Positions 1 to 5,051 of a stretch of DNA of 5,132 nt are shown here, one piece after another (the first letter of the stretch is position 1; every line of letters starts with the position of its first letter). The notes below the pieces were generated by a model. It was not told where the DNA came from and ran no database searches. It saw nothing but the letters and a program-made list of their open reading frames with translations. The DNA is from an uncultured Clostridium sp. GTDB lineage: Bacteria; Bacillota; Clostridia; TANB77; CAG-508. A program made the translations under genes and the position numbers. Where the stretch lies: NCBI GenBank assembly GCA_900553365.1, contig USDL01000039.1, forward strand, positions 1-5,132, given 5' to 3'.

Positions 1-54
1 GGTCTTAGGAACCAGTACTTCGGTGTGGGGGTTCAAGTCCCTTCATCCGCACCA
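1..54 (+). tRNA. tRNA-Leu(UAG), 3' part, cut by window edge
   Basis: The window starts inside the anticodon stem of a leucine tRNA. The anticodon loop CTTAGGA (4-10) places anticodon TAG at 6-8, read after T5, and ACC (11-13) pairs back with GGT (1-3). A long class II variable arm follows, with a TTCG tetraloop (19-22) closed by TAC/GTG. The T arm has loop TTCAAGT (32-38) between GGGGG and CCCTT, and the acceptor strand CATCCGC (44-50) is followed by discriminator A51 and an encoded CCA (52-54). The UAG anticodon reads CUA-family leucine codons. About 28-30 nt of the 5' side lie outside the window. Confidence 0.95.
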
Positions 55-60
55 AATAAG

Positions 61-92
61 AAAAACGGAGATTTTTTAATCTCTGTTTTTTT
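61..92 (+). terminator. Intrinsic terminator after tRNA-Leu
   Basis: A hairpin starts 6 nt after the tRNA CCA. The arms AACGGAGATT (64-73) and AATCTCTGTT (78-87) pair fully with one G-T wobble around a TTTT loop, and the pairing extends into flanking A and T runs. A T tract (86-92) follows. The A run on the left means it could also stop transcription from the opposite strand. Confidence 0.85.
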
Positions 93-118
93 ATGCAAAT
101 AATGCAATTTTAATGCAA
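93..118 (+). repeat. Three ATGCAA direct repeats
   Basis: ATGCAA occurs at 93-98, 102-107 and 113-118, start-to-start spacing 9 and 11 bp, directly after the tRNA terminator. Short direct repeats beside a tRNA 3' end are the kind of sequence that tyrosine integrases of phages and integrative elements use as arm-type sites. That role is inference: no integrase gene is in the window, and a six-base AT-rich word can recur by chance. Confidence 0.4.
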
Positions 119-150
119 CCCAATTCTGTTTTTTCAAAATAGTTCAGTAA

Positions 151-282
151 TTTATCTTCTTAACTGAAAGTGAATTTCAAAATTTAAGGTTCCAATTTGG
201 AACCTTAAATCGAAAAGTTAATAATGGAGATGTCACAAGAAAATATTTGCCATACGTATTTACTGAACAAGGCATATCATAG
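151..282 (+). pseudogene. Decayed ORF6N-domain (phage antirepressor-like) remnant
   Basis: One frame from 151 to the TAG at 280 (a second TAG follows) reads as an ORF6N-like domain fragment, about 43 codons. The readable stretches LTESEFQNLRFQFGT (160-204) and RKYLPYVFTEQGI (238-276) resemble the family's typical LTxEEFxNLRxQ and RRYLPYxFTEQGVAML segments. There is no start codon or ribosome binding site, a TAA (148-150) lies directly upstream in frame, and the match stops at the double TAG, where the family normally continues. ORF6N domains occur in phage DNA-binding and antirepressor proteins. The piece is therefore a non-functional relic of a prophage or similar element, consistent with its place beside a tRNA. 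The family assignment rests on remembered motifs. Confidence 0.7.
182..210. repeat. Perfect 14-bp inverted repeat, 1-nt centre
   Basis: ATTTAAGGTTCCAA (182-195) and TTGGAACCTTAAAT (197-210) are perfect reverse complements around T196. The repeat lies inside the ORF6N remnant, where it encodes NLRFQFGTLN, so part of the symmetry may come from the coding sequence. No T tract follows, so it is not a terminator. It could be a protein-binding site or a DNA cruciform; nothing decides between these. Confidence 0.6.
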
Positions 283-313
283 TAGTTCTCCAATATTTTT
301 TATTCCATTAAAT

Positions 314-342
314 TCATATCCACCATATCTTGTACATATTAT
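314..342 (+). promoter_or_regulatory. Candidate sigma-E promoter of spoIIM
   Basis: TCATATC (314-320) resembles the sigma-E -35 element (KMATATT), and CATATTAT (335-342) resembles the -10 (CATACANT) after exactly 14 bp. The -10 has the core CATA and final T but differs at two internal positions. spoIIM belongs to the sigma-E (mother cell) regulon in Bacillus subtilis, so the site fits the gene. The predicted start, near 348, would leave only about 15 nt before the ATG at 363, just enough for the ribosome binding site. No convincing sigma-A promoter is visible here. Confidence 0.45.
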
Positions 343-354
343 GTACAAGGGTGG
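320..354. repeat. Inverted repeat over spoIIM promoter and RBS
   Basis: CTTGTACATA (329-338) and TATGTACAAG (340-349) are perfect reverse complements around one T. CCACC (320-324) and GGTGG (350-354) extend the pairing after an ATAT bulge. The repeat covers the candidate -10 box. Its right arm abuts the Shine-Dalgarno GGTGGAG (350-356), which the CCACC arm would mask if both were on the same RNA. It may act as a DNA operator or, if transcription starts further upstream, as a translation-blocking hairpin. Confidence 0.55.
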
Positions 355-362
355 AGAAAAAG

Positions 363-1007
363 ATGAAAATTTTAAGTCGAAAATATTCAAGAACTGGTAA
401 TATCATAGTTTCACATATTCAAAAAAACTCTAGGGAATATTTAATTGCAAGCATAATTTTTATTATTGGCATTTTACTAGGTATTGTATTTGTTAATAAT
501 CTAAACACAATTCAGACTGATGAAATTACAGAATATTTAACAGGGGCTGTTGCGAGTTTAAAGGAAAGTGAATCATTAAGCACATTAGTAATACTAAAAA
601 GCTCCATTCAAAATAATATTTTACTTGTTATAATTTTATGGTTAATGGGTTCAACAGTAATTGGATTACTCTTAGTATTTTTGATTGTATGTTTTAAAGG
701 ATTCTGCCTTGGATATACAATTTCATCAATAGTATTTGTCTTAGGAACTGGAAAAGGTGTGATATTATTTTTAATAAATATGTTTCTAAAAAATATTATA
801 TCAATTCCATGTATTATAGCACTTACCGTAAGTGGAATGAAAGTATATAACTCTATTATGCAAGATAGAAGAAAGGAAAACATTAAATTAGAAATTATAA
901 GACATACCATTTTTGCAGCATTTATACTAGCATTATTAATTCTTTCATCTTTTCTAGAGGTGTATGTATCGCAAGTAATTCTAAAATACTGTATAAAATA
1001 TATTTAA
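363..1007 (+). CDS. spoIIM: Stage II sporulation protein M (SpoIIM)
   Basis: Integral membrane protein of the SpoIID-SpoIIM-SpoIIP machine, which remodels septal peptidoglycan so the mother cell can engulf the forespore. In the family, SpoIIM anchors SpoIIP and SpoIID at the septum. The 214 residues match the Bacillus subtilis length. There are about five membrane segments (roughly 26-44, 85-110, 112-128, 133-157, 181-205), a polar loop at 45-84 and the family-like stretch FKGFCLGYT (111-119). I chose ATG 363 because GGTGGAG (350-356) sits 6 nt upstream. A TTG at 330 would add 11 residues but lies inside the promoter palindrome and lacks a ribosome binding site. yabP begins 69 nt downstream without an intervening terminator, so the two may share a transcript. 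The sigma-E-like promoter upstream fits mother-cell expression. Confidence 0.9.
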   Translation: MKILSRKYSRTGNIIVSHIQKNSREYLIASIIFIIGILLGIVFVNNLNTIQTDEITEYLTGAVASLKESESLSTLVILKSSIQNNILLVIILWLMGSTVIGLLLVFLIVCFKGFCLGYTISSIVFVLGTGKGVILFLINMFLKNIISIPCIIALTVSGMKVYNSIMQDRRKENIKLEIIRHTIFAAFILALLILSSFLEVYVSQVILKYCIKYI

Positions 1008-1076
1008 TTATGTTCTAAAATTTTTAATTTTGAATATATATAATTAATATAAAAAATATAGAGAGGAGAGGTATAT

Positions 1077-1376
1077 ATGACTATAGATGAAAGGAAACAA
1101 GTTACAACAAATACAATCCAAAATGTTATTCTAGAAAACAGGGAAAAGCTTACAATATCAGGTGTTTTAGATGTTTTAAGCTTTGATGATCAAATTGTAA
1201 TTGTAGAAACTGAATTAGGTCTTTTAACAGTTAAGGGAGAAAATTTAAGAATAAATAAATTAAGCTTAGATACAACAGAGGTTATAGTTGAAGGTACAAT
1301 ATTTAACCTAGCTTATTCTGAAAAGAATTTAGACAAGAAGTCCGGAGGTTCTTTAATTGGAAAAATTTTTAAATAA
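1077..1376 (+). CDS. yabP: Sporulation protein YabP
   Basis: Small soluble mother-cell sporulation protein, 99 residues, typical for YabP. Recognisable parts are the N-terminal stretch with NREKLTISGVLDVLSFDD (21-38), the TELGLLTVKGENLRI segment (45-59) and the EVIVEGTI strand (68-75), together a compact beta-rich domain. A lysine/glycine-rich tail follows. In Bacillus subtilis yabP is in the sigma-E regulon and is co-transcribed with yabQ. Its exact biochemical role is not established, though it is linked to spore envelope assembly. The start has GAGAGGAGAGG (1061-1071) a few bases upstream. yabQ starts 14 nt after the stop. The gap back to spoIIM (1008-1076) is almost pure A/T; I found no sigma-E or sigma-A promoter there that I would defend. 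Confidence 0.92.
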   Translation: MTIDERKQVTTNTIQNVILENREKLTISGVLDVLSFDDQIVIVETELGLLTVKGENLRINKLSLDTTEVIVEGTIFNLAYSEKNLDKKSGGSLIGKIFK

Positions 1377-1390
1377 TTGGAGGACTTTTA

Positions 1391-1879
1391 ATGCAAACAC
1401 AAGCTTATGCCTTTTTGATATTTGTTCTTAATGGTATATTGATAGGTATTCTATTTGACATTTTTAGGATATTTAGGAAGAGTTTTAAGACATTGGATAT
1501 TGTCACATACATTGAAGACTGTATGTTTTGGATTATTAGTGGATTATTATTGTTATACTCAATTTTTAAATTCAATAATGGAGAAATAAGACTATATATA
1601 TTAATAGGAGTAATCCTAGGAGTATCATTATATATGCTGATTTTTAGCAAAATGTTTATTAACACTTCTGTATGTATAATCAAAATCATAAAAAGAATAT
1701 TTAACATAATAATCATTATACCAATTAAATTTTTGATTAGAATAATTAATAAAATATTTTTAAAACCATTAAAAAAGATTTTTGTATTTTTGCAAAGGAA
1801 AATGTCAATTATTAATGAAAAAATAAAAAAGTTGTATTTTAAAAACAGAAAGTATAAAAATAAGAAGGATTTTGCTTAA
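1391..1879 (+). CDS. yabQ: Spore cortex biosynthesis protein YabQ
   Basis: Membrane protein required for spore cortex formation in Bacillus subtilis, where it localises to the membranes around the forespore. The 162 residues hold an N-terminal membrane segment (about 6-24) ending in the family-like FDIFRIFRK (22-30), further hydrophobic segments at about 43-60, 67-87 and 96-118, and a lysine-rich, probably cytoplasmic tail (120-160). TTGGAGGA (1377-1384) ends 6 nt before the ATG, and the gene follows yabP by 14 nt, so the two are almost certainly translated from one mRNA. Base composition is extremely AT-rich in the second half (one sampled 60-base line, 1741-1800, has 8 G/C), reflecting Ile/Lys/Phe codons. 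The tail is poorly conserved across the family. Confidence 0.88.
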   Translation: MQTQAYAFLIFVLNGILIGILFDIFRIFRKSFKTLDIVTYIEDCMFWIISGLLLLYSIFKFNNGEIRLYILIGVILGVSLYMLIFSKMFINTSVCIIKIIKRIFNIIIIIPIKFLIRIINKIFLKPLKKIFVFLQRKMSIINEKIKKLYFKNRKYKNKKDFA

Positions 1880-1944
1880 ATTTGTAGAATAATTATATAG
1901 TAAGATTATATTATTTTAATTATAGTATAAATTAGGAGTTACCA

Positions 1945-2217
1945 ATGAAAATAAAAAAATTATATAAAAAGCTATTTGTTTTAGCATTAATAATATATTT
2001 AATATCTGTTTTTGCAAATCAACAAAAGGCTTTAAATTCATATAAAACTGCACAGGCATATTATTCAAAACAAATTGAAGAAAAGGTTGCATATAAGGAA
2101 ACACTGTATAATAAGAAAAATAATATTGATTCAGAAGAATATATTGAAGAGGTCGCAAGAGAAAAATTAGACATGTATTTGCCTAATGAAAAAGTGTACA
2201 TAGATACAAGTAAATAA
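1945..2217 (+). CDS. divIC: Septum formation initiator DivIC (FtsB-like)
   Basis: Bitopic divisome protein that joins FtsL and DivIB/FtsQ and helps activate septal peptidoglycan synthesis. It has a short basic cytoplasmic tail (1-8), one membrane segment (about 9-24) and an extracytoplasmic coiled coil (about 26-60). The conserved DivIC/FtsB end follows, with YIEEVAREKLDMYLPNEKVY (66-85). The length of 90 residues is typical. The Shine-Dalgarno AGGAG (1934-1938) is 6 nt from the ATG. The 65-nt gap after yabQ is AT-rich. It contains TATAGT and TATATT boxes without a good -35 at proper spacing, so a private vegetative promoter is possible but unproven; a cell division gene would need expression outside sporulation. 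The yabP-yabQ-divIC order is shared with Bacillus. Confidence 0.92.
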   Translation: MKIKKLYKKLFVLALIIYLISVFANQQKALNSYKTAQAYYSKQIEEKVAYKETLYNKKNNIDSEEYIEEVAREKLDMYLPNEKVYIDTSK

Positions 2218-2247
2218 AAGGTAGGGGATTACCTACCTTTAAATTTT
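2217..2247 (+). terminator. Hairpin terminator after divIC
   Basis: AAAGGTAGG (2217-2225) and CCTACCTTT (2232-2240) form a perfect 9-bp stem around GGATTA, starting at the last base of the divIC stop codon. The downstream T tract is interrupted (TTT, AAA, TTTT), so termination may be partial. It separates the sporulation/division block from rho. Confidence 0.75.
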
Positions 2248-2320
2248 AAAATTATTTCTAAAAATTTATTTCTAATAATTTCCAAAAAAAATAAATTAAT
2301 AAAATAAAGGGAGGAACAAT

Positions 2321-3640
2321 ATGGAATTAGAAGAATTATCACTTACAGAGTTAAAAGAAAAGGCTAAAAGTGAAGGAATAAAAAATACTTCAAAGTTTAA
2401 AAAAGAAGAACTTATTTCTATTTTGAAAGAAAAAAGTGGACAAGAAGAAACTGATACTGCTGAAAAAAGCAATTTTAAAGAAGTAGTAACAGAGGAAGGC
2501 TATAAGCTTACAAGTGAGGGAGACGAAGTTGTAGAAGGAATCTTAGAAGTTTTGCCTGACGGATATGGTTTTTTAAGAGGAGAAAACTATTTACCTACAC
2601 CAAAAGATGTATACGTTTCACCAATTCAAATTAAAAGATTTAGACTAGATACAGGTGACAAAGTAAGAGGAATAAAAAGGACCCCAAAGGAAGGTGAAAA
2701 ATTCCCAGCATTAATTTTTGTAGGTGCAGTTAATGGTGAACATCCAGAAAACGCTATGAAGAGACGTTCTTTTGATGATTTAACACCAATATATCCTCAA
2801 GATAGAATAAGACTTGAAACAACTCAAAATGAATATACAATGAGAATAATGGATTTATTATGTCCAATAGGAAAAGGTCAAAGAGGAATGATTGTTGCTC
2901 CACCTAAGGCTGGTAAAACAACAATTTTAAAGAAAATTGCAAATAGTATTACTGCAAATAATCCTAATTTGGAATTAATAGTACTACTTATTGATGAAAG
3001 ACCAGAAGAAGTTACAGATATGAAGCGTTCTATTAAAGGTGATGTAATATATTCAACATTTGATGAATTACCAGAACATCATGTTAAAGTTGCTGAAATG
3101 GTTTTAGAAAGAGGAAAAAGATTAGTGGAACAGCATAAGGATGTTGTAATATTATTAGATAGTATTACAAGACTTGCAAGAGCATACAATTTAGTTGTTC
3201 CAGCTTCAGGAAGAACACTTTCAGGTGGTTTAGATCCTGCAGCACTACATAAACCAAAAAGATTCTTTGGAGCAGCAAGAAATACAGAAGATGCTGGAAG
3301 CTTAACAATATTAGCAACAGCACTTGTAGAAACTGGAAGTAGAATGGATGATGTTATATTTGAAGAATTCAAGGGAACAGGTAACATGGAAGTTCATTTA
3401 GATAGAAAACTATCTGAAAAGCGTATATTCCCTGCTATTGATATTAATAAATCAGGAACTAGAAAAGAGGAACTATTACTTTCACAAGATGAATTAGAAA
3501 CAATATTCTCATTAAGAAAAGCAATGGCAAATATGAACACACAAGAAATGACAGAACAAATAATGGAACAAATAATAACAACAAAGAATAATGCTGAATT
3601 TTTAGAAAGAGTTAATATATTTTTAAAAAATAATAAATAA
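2321..3640 (+). CDS. rho: Transcription termination factor Rho
   Basis: Hexameric RNA-dependent ATPase/translocase that binds unstructured nascent RNA and releases RNA polymerase. The order is an N-terminal helical Rho_N domain (about 3-37), an acidic linker (40-58), a cold-shock-like RNA-binding domain (about 68-135, RNP1-type GYGFLR at 81-86) and a RecA-type ATPase. Catalytic parts are present: Walker A APPKAGKT (193-200, K199), catalytic DER (225-227), Walker B VVILLD ending at D280, Q-loop VPASGRTLSGG (293-303) and arginine finger R381 in SGTRKEELL. These are all offset by 15 from the Escherichia coli residues. The 439 residues are ordinary for a Rho without the large N-terminal insertion seen in some clostridia. 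GGGAGG (2309-2314) lies 6 nt before the ATG. The 80-nt gap after the terminator shows no clear promoter, only a twice-repeated TTATTTCTAA (2252-2261, 2266-2275). Confidence 0.98.
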   Translation: MELEELSLTELKEKAKSEGIKNTSKFKKEELISILKEKSGQEETDTAEKSNFKEVVTEEGYKLTSEGDEVVEGILEVLPDGYGFLRGENYLPTPKDVYVSPIQIKRFRLDTGDKVRGIKRTPKEGEKFPALIFVGAVNGEHPENAMKRRSFDDLTPIYPQDRIRLETTQNEYTMRIMDLLCPIGKGQRGMIVAPPKAGKTTILKKIANSITANNPNLELIVLLIDERPEEVTDMKRSIKGDVIYSTFDELPEHHVKVAEMVLERGKRLVEQHKDVVILLDSITRLARAYNLVVPASGRTLSGGLDPAALHKPKRFFGAARNTEDAGSLTILATALVETGSRMDDVIFEEFKGTGNMEVHLDRKLSEKRIFPAIDINKSGTRKEELLLSQDELETIFSLRKAMANMNTQEMTEQIMEQIITTKNNAEFLERVNIFLKNNK

Positions 3641-3657
3641 AAAGGTTGATTTACTAG

Positions 3658-3687
3658 GCATATTTTGAATTTATATTCAAAATATGC
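3658..3687. repeat. Perfect 13-bp inverted repeat inside promoter
   Basis: GCATATTTTGAAT (3658-3670) and ATTCAAAATATGC (3675-3687) are exact reverse complements around TTAT. The left arm includes the -35 box and the right arm ends at the base before the -10 box. No T tract follows, so I read it as a likely operator rather than a rho-gene terminator, though a weak 3'-end hairpin for rho mRNA is not excluded. Confidence 0.7.
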
Positions 3688-3693
3688 TATAAT
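3665..3693 (+). promoter_or_regulatory. Sigma-A-type promoter of HTH/coiled-coil gene pair
   Basis: TTGAAT (3665-3670, four of six bases of TTGACA) is followed after exactly 17 bp by a perfect TATAAT (3688-3693). Transcription would start near 3700 and leave a leader of about 65 nt before the ATG at 3765. The spacer and -35 lie within an inverted repeat, and the start falls within a second one, which suggests tight repression. Confidence 0.75.
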
Positions 3694-3697
3694 TATG

Positions 3698-3720
3698 TTA
3701 TAGATTTATGTAATCTATAA
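3698..3720. repeat. 9-bp inverted repeat at predicted transcription start
   Basis: TTATAGATT (3698-3706) and AATCTATAA (3712-3720) are exact reverse complements around TATGT, located over the expected start site of the promoter just upstream. It could be an operator or a 5'-end mRNA hairpin. Its sequence differs from the 3658-3687 palindrome, so one protein need not bind both. Confidence 0.55.
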
Positions 3721-3743
3721 TAGCAAACTCTTAATAATAATTT

Positions 3744-3764
3744 AGAAGGAGGCTTTTTTTATCT
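3744..3764 (+). promoter_or_regulatory. Strong RBS with long T7-containing spacer
   Basis: AGAAGGAGG (3744-3752) is a near-perfect anti-Shine-Dalgarno match. It is separated from ATG 3765 by 12 nt that include seven T residues (3754-3760). The other genes here have spacers of about 5-9 nt. No in-frame ATG, GTG or TTG lies closer, so the start stands. Confidence 0.7.
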
Positions 3765-4115
3765 ATGGCAAAAGAGTCAGAACGGTCAAAACAGATGAGA
3801 TCAAATTTCATGGAACTTCATGAGCAAGGCTTTTCAATTCCAGAAATTGCTACAAAGTTCAATTTAGAACCCTCAACGCTGTATCATGGTTTGCAAAGAA
3901 TAGCAGATGAGAATAATGTTGAGAGATCAAGTCTACTACAACGTGTAAGAACACCAAGCGAGAAAGCTTATAAAGAGGAGGCTAAAAGAATAAAAGTTAA
4001 TGCAGAAGATTTAGAAAAAAATTTTGCGGAAACCAAAAAATCAATTTTAACCACAATTAACACAATTGAAAAGATTTTAGAGGAGGAAAAGGATAATGAC
4101 GTATATGACGACTAA
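3765..4115 (+). CDS. Helix-turn-helix DNA-binding protein, function unknown
   Basis: A 116-residue protein with an N-terminal helix-turn-helix and a helical tail. Residues about 11-48 form the DNA-binding unit: helix 11-21, SIPEIATKFNL (24-34) as the first HTH helix, and EPSTLYHGLQRIAD (35-48) as the likely recognition helix, similar in pattern to transposase or resolvase-type HTH modules. Residues 64-112 are charged and predicted helical (KNFAETKKSILTTINTIEKIL), suggesting a dimerisation or partner-binding segment. There is no catalytic domain. The start at 3765 is set by the strong RBS upstream. The gene overlaps the next by 20 bp in another frame, so translation is coupled. Palindromes at its promoter make autorepression plausible. 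Codon use (for example CGG) and higher GC differ from spoIIM-divIC. I do not recognise a named family. Confidence 0.8.
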   Translation: MAKESERSKQMRSNFMELHEQGFSIPEIATKFNLEPSTLYHGLQRIADENNVERSSLLQRVRTPSEKAYKEEAKRIKVNAEDLEKNFAETKKSILTTINTIEKILEEEKDNDVYDD

Positions 4116-4968
4116 GGATATTTTTATTGCTTTGAAGAGAGAGCAATGTGATTCTATTAGTTACCTGATGCAAAAATTCGGTTTTCTTCAAAAAGGAGAT
4201 TTATTTGAAAATATTCGAAAAATTTCTCCATCTGCCGCAAATGAGCTCATCCGGAAACTCGAAAAGAAGCAAAAGCATAGTTTCAAAAGAGTGGTAGAAA
4301 ATAATCAACCAGATGATGAACAACCAGTAGCATCAAATTCAGAGGTACTGCATGAGTATCCAGAGCAGTGCAAAGAAAAAGAAGATGTTTCAATTAGTGA
4401 GAGTTTAACAGATTTTAGCTGTATTGAAAAGCTTCAAAGCAAAGAGCAACAGCTTAGCCAAGAACTCTGTGTGCTAGAAGGTTTTCATAAGGATTTAGTT
4501 TCTAAAAGACGAATTCTAGTTGAAAAACTTGGAGAAGCAAAGACAGCACTTGAAGAGTTTCTTAAGCAAGTAAAAGACCAAGAACAAAATGTTACATTTC
4601 TATACAAACAGTATCTAGAGTGCGCTGATAAAATGGAGGACATCAATCAAGAGAGAAGAAACTATGCCACTTCTTTGGAAAGTATCCGAAAGCAACTCTT
4701 TGAACTACAGAAAATTTCTATTCTTGTTTACCAAGATACTTCCATTGAGATAATAGGTAGAGAAGCACTTACTATTCCAAATCAAGATGACTTTTCTGCA
4801 CTGGACGAATTAGTCAACAGGCCAGAGGCGGGGGAACTTACTATTAATGAGCTGAAAACTATTATAAAGCTTCAAAAAATAGTAGATTCTTGTGAGAATA
4901 AAGGCATAATTGAATTTGCGTTCGATAATCCAAAACTCGAAAAATTCTGGAACACCTTGACTATGTAA
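4096..4968 (+). CDS. Coiled-coil protein of unknown function
   Basis: A 290-residue soluble protein with no signal peptide or membrane segment. An N-terminal helical domain (about 5-60, with the stretch LMQKFGFLQKGDLFENIRKISPSAANELIRKLEKKQ) is followed by a polar, probably disordered linker (62-105). A long heptad-like coiled coil comes next (about 108-207, rich in E, K, Q and L), then a C-terminal domain (about 210-290) ending in FAFDNPKLEKFWNTL. No nucleotide-binding or nuclease motif is visible. AGGAGG (4081-4086), inside the end of the HTH gene, is 9 nt from ATG 4096; a second in-frame ATG at 4105 is too far from it. Coupling to the HTH gene implies a joint role, such as a regulator with its effector or a DNA-binding/scaffold pair. 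The gene uses CGG, CGA and CTC codons and has about 37-42% GC in sampled lines, above its neighbours upstream. Confidence 0.8.
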   Translation: MTYMTTKDIFIALKREQCDSISYLMQKFGFLQKGDLFENIRKISPSAANELIRKLEKKQKHSFKRVVENNQPDDEQPVASNSEVLHEYPEQCKEKEDVSISESLTDFSCIEKLQSKEQQLSQELCVLEGFHKDLVSKRRILVEKLGEAKTALEEFLKQVKDQEQNVTFLYKQYLECADKMEDINQERRNYATSLESIRKQLFELQKISILVYQDTSIEIIGREALTIPNQDDFSALDELVNRPEAGELTINELKTIIKLQKIVDSCENKGIIEFAFDNPKLEKFWNTLTM

Positions 4969-4975
4969 GACCAAT

Positions 4976-4989
4976 TCTTTTGCAAAAGA
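4976..4989. repeat. 14-bp perfect palindrome
   Basis: TCTTTTGCAAAAGA reads identically on both strands. It lies between the coiled-coil gene's stop and the terminator hairpin. Its core TTTTGCAAAA resembles the arms of the inverted repeat at 5082-5107. It may be chance in AT-rich DNA. Confidence 0.4.
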
Positions 4990-4990
4990 G

Positions 4991-5025
4991 CAAACCTAGG
5001 AATAATATTCCTAGGTTTGTTTTTT
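4991..5025 (+). terminator. Intrinsic terminator of the HTH/coiled-coil operon
   Basis: CAAACCTAGGAAT (4991-5003) and ATTCCTAGGTTTG (5007-5019) form a perfect 13-bp stem with an AAT loop, followed by six T residues (5020-5025). This is the best terminator in the window and lies 22 nt after the coiled-coil gene's stop. Confidence 0.93.
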
Positions 5026-5051
5026 ATTAGATAAGGTAGAGTAGGATATAG

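Noticed and set aside
330..362. Upstream TTG start for spoIIM adding 11 residues
   Set aside because: It lies inside the promoter palindrome and has no ribosome binding site; ATG 363 has GGTGGAG at proper spacing and gives the usual 214-residue length.
608..910. Open frame on the minus strand inside spoIIM
   Set aside because: Antisense shadow of a clear membrane-protein gene, with no RBS and no recognisable protein.
1008..1076. Promoter for yabP
   Set aside because: Almost pure A/T; no C in the region where a sigma-E CATA box should be, and TTGAAT at 1030 has no good -10 at 16-18 bp.
1405..1716. Open frame on the minus strand inside yabQ
   Set aside because: Composition-driven antisense frame in very AT-rich DNA; the plus strand carries the conserved YabQ.
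1916..2158. Open frame on the minus strand opposite divIC
   Set aside because: Antisense to a recognisable DivIC, with no domain or RBS.
2252..2275. TTATTTCTAA repeated twice upstream of rho
   Set aside because: Short, AT-only apart from one C, with no structure or promoter element attached; probably chance.
3079..3387. Open frame on the minus strand inside rho
   Set aside because: Antisense to the invariant ATPase core of Rho; its residues mirror those codons.
3658..3687. Palindrome as the intrinsic terminator of rho
   Set aside because: No T tract follows and the repeat coincides with -35/-10 boxes at perfect spacing, so promoter/operator is the better reading.
4105..4107. Second ATG as start of the coiled-coil gene
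   Set aside because: It is 18 nt from AGGAGG, whereas ATG 4096 is 9 nt away and in the same frame.
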